This document shows, piece after piece, positions 59,409-64,000 of a stretch of DNA of 64,000 bases. This DNA comes from Alphaproteobacteria bacterium (GTDB taxonomy: Bacteria > Pseudomonadota > Alphaproteobacteria > Caulobacterales > Aquidulcibacteraceae), in assembly GCA_016124655.1 (NCBI GenBank), contig WGNI01000001.1, positions 186,001 to 250,000 on the forward strand, given 5' to 3'. A model generated the notes under the pieces. It had not been told where the DNA came from and made no database searches. It was given only the letters and a program-made list of their open reading frames with translations. The position numbers and the translations under genes are program-made. Each line of letters opens with the position of its first letter. Within the stretch, counting starts at the first letter, position 1.

Positions 59409-60803
59409 ATGGCGTCCGATATTCTGGTCATCGACGACGAGGCCGATATTCGCGAACTGGTGTCCGGCATCCTGGAGGATGAAGGCCATGTCGTGCGCAC
59501 CGCGCGCGACGGCGACGAGGCGCTCGATGCGGTGCGCCGCCGGCGGCCGTCGTTGGCCATCCTCGACATCTGGCTGCAAGGCAGCCGCATCGACGGATTG
59601 GAATTGTTGTCGCTGTTGAAAGACATCGACCGCGACATGCCGGTGATCGTGATTTCCGGACACGGCACGATCGAGACCGCGGTCGCGGCCATTCGCAAGG
59701 GCGCGTATGATTTCATCGAAAAGCCGTTCACGGCGGAGCGGCTTCTGGTGATCGTCGATCGCGCGGTCGAAACCGCGCGGCTGCGGCGGGAAAACGCCAA
59801 TCTGCGCGCACGCCAGACCGCAAGTGCGGATCTCGTCGGCAGTTCGCCGGTGCTGGCGCAATTGCGCGCGTCGATCGAGCGCGTGGCGCAAACCAATTCG
59901 CGCGTGCTCATCACGGGACCCGCGGGGTCGGGCAAGGAGCTTGTCGCGCGGCTTCTGCATGAGCGCAGCCCGCGCGGCGCGGGGCCGTTCGTGGTGATCA
60001 ATGCGGCTTCGATTGCGCCTGATCGCATGGAGAGCGAAATCTTCGGCGAAGAAGGGCCTGACGGCCGCCCGCGCAAGATCGGCGTGTTCGAACAGGCGCA
60101 CACCGGGACGCTTTTTCTCGACGAAGTCGGCGACATGCCCTTGGAGACGCAATCGAAGATTTTGCGCGTGCTGGTGGATCAGCGTTTCCAGCGCCTGGGC
60201 GGATCGGCGGATGTGCAGGTCAATGTGCGGGTGGTGTCGTCGAGCTCGCGCGATCTGCGCGGGGATATCGAGAATGCGCGGTTCCGCGAGGATCTCTTCC
60301 ATCGGCTGAACGTGGTGCCGCTGCGGGTGCCGAGCCTTGCGGAGCGGCGCGAAGACATTCCCGAATTGTCGGCCTATTTCGTCGCGCGGCTGGCCGACAT
60401 GTCCGGCCTTGCGCCTCGGGAAATCGCGGAAGACGCGATGGCGGCGCTGCAGGCGGCGGATTGGCCGGGCAATGTGCGCCAATTGCGCAATGTGATCGAA
60501 CGCATTCTCATTCTGGCCAAGGGCGAACCGGCGCAGCCGGTGACGATCGATACGCTGCCGCAGGAGGCATGGCCGAACGCGGGCTTCTCGCAACATTCCG
60601 GCTTGCAGGAAGTGATCGGGCTTTCGCTGCGCGACGCACGAGAGAAATTCGAGCGGGAGTATCTGAATGTTCAGATCACGCGGTTCGGCGGAAACATTTC
60701 GCGCACCGCGGCGTTCATCGGCATGGAGCGCTCGGCGCTGCACCGCAAGCTGAAGTCGTTGGGCGTGGATGCGCCAGGCCGGCTGGGCGCGGAGGACGCG
60801 TGA
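59409..60803 (+). CDS. ntrX: Response regulator NtrX, lacking GAFTGA
   Basis: The ATG at 59409 gives 464 aa (MASDILVIDDEADIRELVSG); an upstream TTG overlapping the ntrY stop is less likely. The receiver has Asp53 (LAILDIWLQG) and Lys105 (FIEKPF). AAA+ Walker A is GPAGSGKE (170-177) and Walker B GTLFLDEVGD. The segment where GAFTGA would lie reads EIFGEEGPDGRPRKIGVFEQA, without that motif. The C-terminal Fis-type helix-turn-helix is GGNISRTAAFIGMERSALHRKLKSL. In related alphaproteobacteria NtrX also controls envelope, respiration and cell-cycle genes. Its stop overlaps the dat start. Confidence 0.94.
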   Translation: MASDILVIDDEADIRELVSGILEDEGHVVRTARDGDEALDAVRRRRPSLAILDIWLQGSRIDGLELLSLLKDIDRDMPVIVISGHGTIETAVAAIRKGAYDFIEKPFTAERLLVIVDRAVETARLRRENANLRARQTASADLVGSSPVLAQLRASIERVAQTNSRVLITGPAGSGKELVARLLHERSPRGAGPFVVINAASIAPDRMESEIFGEEGPDGRPRKIGVFEQAHTGTLFLDEVGDMPLETQSKILRVLVDQRFQRLGGSADVQVNVRVVSSSSRDLRGDIENARFREDLFHRLNVVPLRVPSLAERREDIPELSAYFVARLADMSGLAPREIAEDAMAALQAADWPGNVRQLRNVIERILILAKGEPAQPVTIDTLPQEAWPNAGFSQHSGLQEVIGLSLRDAREKFEREYLNVQITRFGGNISRTAAFIGMERSALHRKLKSLGVDAPGRLGAEDA

Positions 60804-61648
60804 GTCGTATCGCCTACGTCAACGGCGTCTACCTGCCCCACCCGGACGCGCGCGTTTCGATCGACGATCGCGGGTTCCTGTTCGGCGACGCCATCTATGA
60901 AGTGTGGGGCGTGATCGACGGCGCGCTGCGCGACCGCGAGGGCCATTTCGCACGGCTCGCGCGATCCTTGCGGGAATTGGAAATAACGCCGCCGATGGGC
61001 ATGGCCGCGCTGGAGCGCGTGATCCGGGAAACGATCCGCCGCAATCGACTGCGCTTTGGCTACGTCTATCTCCAGATCAGCCGCGGGGCTGCGCCGCGCG
61101 ATCACGCTTTTCCTGCGCCGCCGGTGCGCCCGACGCTTGTGGTGACGGCCAAGCGGCTTGACCGCAAAGCCTACGAAGCGCGCGCGGCTGCGGGCGTCTC
61201 CGTGATCACGGCGCCGGACATCCGCTGGGGACGCTGCGATATCAAGACGGTCAATCTGTTGCCGAATGCGCTGGCCAAGGAAGCCGCCAAGCGCGCCGGC
61301 GCTGCAGAAGTCTGGCTGGTGGACGAGGCGGGTTTCGTCACCGAAGGCGCCTCCTCCAATGCCTGGATCGTGGACGCACACGGCGTGTTGCGCACGCGCG
61401 CGCTCGACCACGCGATCCTGCATGGGGTGACGCGGGCGCGCGTTCTGGAGCTGGCCACGGCGCTGCAGATGCGGATGGATGAAACGCCGTTCACGCCGCA
61501 AGAGGCGGCCGCCGCGCGCGAAGCGTTCCTGACCTCTGCGACGAATGGCCCGGTCCCGATCGTGCGTTTGGATGGAACTCCAATCGGGGATGGGCGTCCT
61601 GGCCCGGTGACCTTGCGCCTGCGTGACGCCTATTTTGGCGCCGCCTAG
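60800..61648 (+). CDS. dat: D-amino-acid aminotransferase (PLP fold IV)
   Basis: The GTG at 60800 overlaps the ntrX stop and gives 282 aa. Fold-type IV features: SIDDRGFLFGDAIYEVWGVIDG (about residues 20-41), RRNRLRFGYVYLQISRG, the PLP lysine Lys149 in RCDIKTVNLLPNALAK, and VWLVDEAGFVTEGASSNAWIVD with the cofactor Glu. D-alanine transaminases share this signature; branched-chain aminotransferases are the alternative. Placement between ntrX and hfq is a standard alphaproteobacterial order. Confidence 0.9.
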   Translation: MSRIAYVNGVYLPHPDARVSIDDRGFLFGDAIYEVWGVIDGALRDREGHFARLARSLRELEITPPMGMAALERVIRETIRRNRLRFGYVYLQISRGAAPRDHAFPAPPVRPTLVVTAKRLDRKAYEARAAAGVSVITAPDIRWGRCDIKTVNLLPNALAKEAAKRAGAAEVWLVDEAGFVTEGASSNAWIVDAHGVLRTRALDHAILHGVTRARVLELATALQMRMDETPFTPQEAAAAREAFLTSATNGPVPIVRLDGTPIGDGRPGPVTLRLRDAYFGAA

Positions 61649-61678
61649 CGCGGGGGACGGCTTCGGCGTGCGGCTCGG

Positions 61679-61707
61679 TTGCCGCAGCGCACAAGCGATC
61701 CTATAGC
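61679..61707 (+). promoter_or_regulatory. Candidate promoter of hfq-hflX
   Basis: TTGCCG (61679-61684) and TATAGC (61702-61707) with a 17-bp spacer, 51 bp before the hfq start. Pattern-based only. Confidence 0.4.
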
Positions 61708-61757
61708 TTTAGCGCGGCCACAAAGGCCGCCGCCAAGAACAGACGAGCATCAACGTC

Positions 61758-62012
61758 ATGGATAAAAAACAAAACCTGCAGGACACTTTCCTCAATGCCG
61801 TGCGCAAGGCCAAGACGCCTTTGACCATCTTCCTGGTCAATGGCGTGAAGCTTCAGGGCGTGGTGACCTGGTTCGATAACTTCTGTGTGCTGCTGCGCCG
61901 GGATGGGCAGGTGCAATTGGTCTACAAGCACGCCATCTCCACGGTGATGCCCGGCCAGCCGGTGCAATTGTTTGAGCCCGCCGAAAAAGGCGGGGACGAG
62001 GACGACGATTGA
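61758..62012 (+). CDS. hfq: RNA chaperone Hfq
   Basis: Hexameric Sm-like protein that pairs small RNAs with mRNAs. The 84-aa protein has [30 protein letters not shown] (Sm1) and [17 protein letters not shown] (Sm2, with the YKH motif). The short acidic tail (EKGGDEDDD) is typical of alphaproteobacteria. Its stop overlaps the TTG start of hflX. Confidence 0.98.
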   Translation: MDKKQNLQDTFLNAVRKAKTPLTIFLVNGVKLQGVVTWFDNFCVLLRRDGQVQLVYKHAISTVMPGQPVQLFEPAEKGGDEDDD

Positions 62013-63346
62013 CGCAGCGCCCAAGCGCCGCTGACAGTTCCGCTTCACTGCGCCAACGCGCGCTCGTGCTGCTTCCGCTGACGGAAGCGGGCGCGGCGCG
62101 ATCGGCGGACCTGCGTCTTGCGGAAGCCGCGGGCCTTGCGGAAGCGCTCGATCTGGAGGTGGTGCGCGCCGACGCCGTCGCTTTGCGGCGGATTACGCCG
62201 GCGCAGTATTTCGGCGCCGGCAAGGTGGAGGCGCTGAGCGAAGAGATCGCCGCTGCCGCCATCGATGTCGTGATCGTCGATGCGGCGCTCTCTCCGGTGC
62301 AACAGCGCAATCTGGAGCGCGCGCTCAACGCCAAGGTGATCGACCGCACCGGATTGATCCTGGAGATCTTCGCGCGGCGCGCGCAGACGCGGGAAGGGCG
62401 CTTGCAAGTGGAGCTCGCGCGTCTGGGCTATGAACGCTCGCGGTTGGTGCGCACCTGGACCCACTTGGAGCGCCAGCGCGGCGGCTTGGGCAAAACCGGA
62501 GGGCCTGGCGAAACGCAAATCGAGTTGGATCGCCGGCAGATCGCGGCGCGTATTTTGAAGCTGCAGCGCGAGCTGGAGGATGTGCGCCGCACGCGCGGTT
62601 TGCAGCGGCGCGCGCGCAGCCGCGCCGGGCTGCCGGCCGTCGTGCTCGTGGGCTACACCAATGCGGGCAAGTCGAGCCTGTTCAATCGGCTGACGGAAGC
62701 GGGCGTGTTGGCCAAGGACATGCCGTTTGCGACGCTCGATCCGACTGCGCGGCTGATCAAGCTGCCGTCGGGCCGCAGCGTGATCCTGATGGATACGGTG
62801 GGCTTCATCAGCGATCTGCCGACGGAGCTGATCGCGTCGTTCCGCGCCACGCTGGAAGCGGTGATGGAGGCAGATCTTCTGGTGCATGTGCGCGACATCG
62901 CGCATCCGGAATCCGACGCGCAGAAAGCCGATGTCGAAGCCGTGCTCGATCAGATCGCGGAGGCTGAAGATCATGCGCGCCCGCCGATCCTGGAAGCCTG
63001 GAACAAGGTCGATCTGCTCGACGGCGAAACGCGGGCGGCGCGATTTGCGCGCGCGGCCGCCGCCGGCGAGAACCCCCTGCCCCCAGCGGCGATCTCGGCG
63101 CTGACGGGGGAGGGGATCGACACGCTGCTGCAGGCGATCGATCGCGCGGCGCATGGCGGCGTGCGCGTCGTGCGGATGCGGCTTGATCCCGCCGATGGGC
63201 GCACGCGCGCCTGGATCGCAGCGCACGGACGCATCCTCGATGAAAGCCTGACCGCGGACGGCGGGCTTTCGATCGCGGCGGAATTGTCGCTCGACGATGC
63301 GCGCCGTCTCAGCGCGCAAAGCCAGGTTGCGCTGGCGGCGGAATGA
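62009..63346 (+). CDS. hflX: Ribosome-associated GTPase HflX
   Basis: GTPase that splits stalled or heat-damaged 70S ribosomes. The TTG at 62009 overlaps the hfq stop (TTGA); 445 aa. An N-terminal HflX domain (about residues 20-195) contains [11 protein letters not shown] and the [24 protein letters not shown] segment. The G domain has G1 GYTNAGKSS at 215-223, G3 [10 protein letters not shown] and G4-like NKVDLLD. The hfq-hflX pair is conserved. The gene meets the lipoprotein gene tail to tail with no spacer. Confidence 0.96.
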   Translation: MTQRPSAADSSASLRQRALVLLPLTEAGAARSADLRLAEAAGLAEALDLEVVRADAVALRRITPAQYFGAGKVEALSEEIAAAAIDVVIVDAALSPVQQRNLERALNAKVIDRTGLILEIFARRAQTREGRLQVELARLGYERSRLVRTWTHLERQRGGLGKTGGPGETQIELDRRQIAARILKLQRELEDVRRTRGLQRRARSRAGLPAVVLVGYTNAGKSSLFNRLTEAGVLAKDMPFATLDPTARLIKLPSGRSVILMDTVGFISDLPTELIASFRATLEAVMEADLLVHVRDIAHPESDAQKADVEAVLDQIAEAEDHARPPILEAWNKVDLLDGETRAARFARAAAAGENPLPPAAISALTGEGIDTLLQAIDRAAHGGVRVVRMRLDPADGRTRAWIAAHGRILDESLTADGGLSIAAELSLDDARRLSAQSQVALAAE

Positions 63347-63937
63347 TCAGCGGCGGCGCCGCGTGGGCGCAGGCGCTGCCGGCGGCGGCGTCGGCGGATC
63401 GGCGGTGCGGGTTTCGCTCAGCACGCGCCAATTGCCGGCGGCGTCCTTGCGCCAGACGATGACATAGCGACCCTGGATGGCTTCGCGGCCTTCCAGGATT
63501 TGCGCATAGCGGCCGCTGGTCATGCCCATATCGCCGGCCGTCGACACAAACGCGCGGTCGGCCTGCCAGAACACCGGGCCGATATTGGCGGGCGTCGCGA
63601 GACCGTTCTGCACAGCGTCCGGGCCCTGATAGATGTTGCCGGAGCGCACAGCGAAGCCGTCCGTATAATCGAGCGCGGACGCGAGCGCGGGGCCCAGGCC
63701 GCGGGTCTGCACGTCGCCGGCGAGCGCGCGTTCCGCATCGAGCAGGACCTGCTCGGGATCGCGCGCGGGCGCTGCGGCGACCGTCGTCTGGGTGGATGTG
63801 GTCGCGGCGCTGGCGGACGTGGAGGTGGTGGTGGAGGCCGGCCGGGTCTGGAAGGTCCGGTCAGGAATGGGGCCGCCAATGCTCTGGCAGGCGCCCAAGG
63901 CCATCATCGCGGCTAACGCCGTGCCTGTGCGCATCAT
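63347..63937 (-). CDS. Lipoprotein with a DUF4440/SnoaL-like (NTF2-fold) domain
   Basis: 196 residues starting MMRTGTALAAMMALGACQS: a lipobox LGAC with the lipidated Cys at residue 17. A Thr/Ser/Ala linker (about 25-58) is followed by an NTF2-like domain (DPEQVLLDAERALAGDVQTRGLGPALASALDYTDGFAVRSGNIYQGPDAV...WRKDAAGNWRVLSETRTAD). The pattern resembles DUF4440/SnoaL-like periplasmic proteins of unknown function. It ends in Pro/Ala-rich sequence and RRRR. The last 63 bp of the window carry its upstream region; no feature was identified there. Confidence 0.82.
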   Translation of the reverse strand: MMRTGTALAAMMALGACQSIGGPIPDRTFQTRPASTTTSTSASAATTSTQTTVAAAPARDPEQVLLDAERALAGDVQTRGLGPALASALDYTDGFAVRSGNIYQGPDAVQNGLATPANIGPVFWQADRAFVSTAGDMGMTSGRYAQILEGREAIQGRYVIVWRKDAAGNWRVLSETRTADPPTPPPAAPAPTRRRR

Positions 63938-64000
63938 GTCTGTTCCCCGTTGGTTAACGATTTCCCCACAGGGCCAAAGACACGACTAAGGGCGCCGCTG

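Overview
The window reads as 64 kb of chromosome from a GC-rich alphaproteobacterium, probably of the Caulobacterales/Hyphomonadaceae type. The evidence is gene content and order: an rpsB-tsf-pyrH-frr-uppS-cdsA-dxr-rseP-bamA-skp-lpxD-fabZ-lpxA-lpxI-lpxB run, a fused ispDF, PDH E1-beta with an N-terminal lipoyl domain, and dusB-ntrB-ntrC-ntrY-ntrX-dat-hfq-hflX. A tight cluster of GANTC (CcrM-type) sites before the divisome gene ftsB fits the same group. I saw no rRNA or tRNA genes, prophage, CRISPR array or transposase. Genus-level placement is not possible from sequence reading alone.

Layout. 1-5.1 kb: end of a histidine phosphatase gene, bifunctional nnrE/nnrD, an unknown membrane protein, and katG on the minus strand with a clear terminator. 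5.2-21.2 kb: translation and envelope biogenesis on the plus strand (rpsB, tsf, a DUF559 nuclease-like gene on the minus strand, pyrH, frr, uppS, cdsA, dxr, rseP, bamA, skp, the lipid A genes). 21.3-34.3 kb: mostly minus strand, with gltX-gltA, comEC (plus), lexA, trpGDC, a toxin-antitoxin pair, a methyltransferase (plus), trpE and ppiD. 34.4-37.8 kb: tpiA, secG, pyrG. 37.8-44.4 kb: an accessory-looking stretch with two unrecognised genes, a TetR regulator, a YiiX-like papain-fold protein, rpmF, a carotenoid oxygenase gene broken by an amber codon, and many repeats. 44.4-52.2 kb: eno, ftsB, then the pyruvate dehydrogenase genes pdhA, pdhB and pdhC interleaved with small accessory genes. 52.4-63.9 kb: ispDF, then the nitrogen two-component cluster running through dat, hfq and hflX, and a lipoprotein.

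The core genes form tightly coupled operons, with many ATGA, GTGA or TTGA overlaps. They link membrane lipid synthesis, outer-membrane assembly and lipid A synthesis on one side, and central carbon metabolism (citrate synthase, enolase, triose-phosphate isomerase, PDH) on the other.

The most striking non-coding feature is a set of dispersed palindromic repeat families. Family I is about 100 bp, built of C-tract/G-tract hairpins, with about ten intergenic copies. Family II has CTGGC/GCCAG hairpins. Family III is a CCCCGG...CCGGGG hairpin. There are also paired hairpins with AAAGC/GCTTT-type ends. Family I-like sequence also lies in frame inside the lipoyl-domain linkers of pdhB and pdhC, and two copies bracket the DUF559 gene that interrupts tsf-pyrH. 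Other leads are the eight GANTC sites in 131 bp before ftsB, NtrC and NtrX proteins that both lack the GAFTGA loop, a SecG with a tail of about 155 residues, and the interrupted carotenoid oxygenase.
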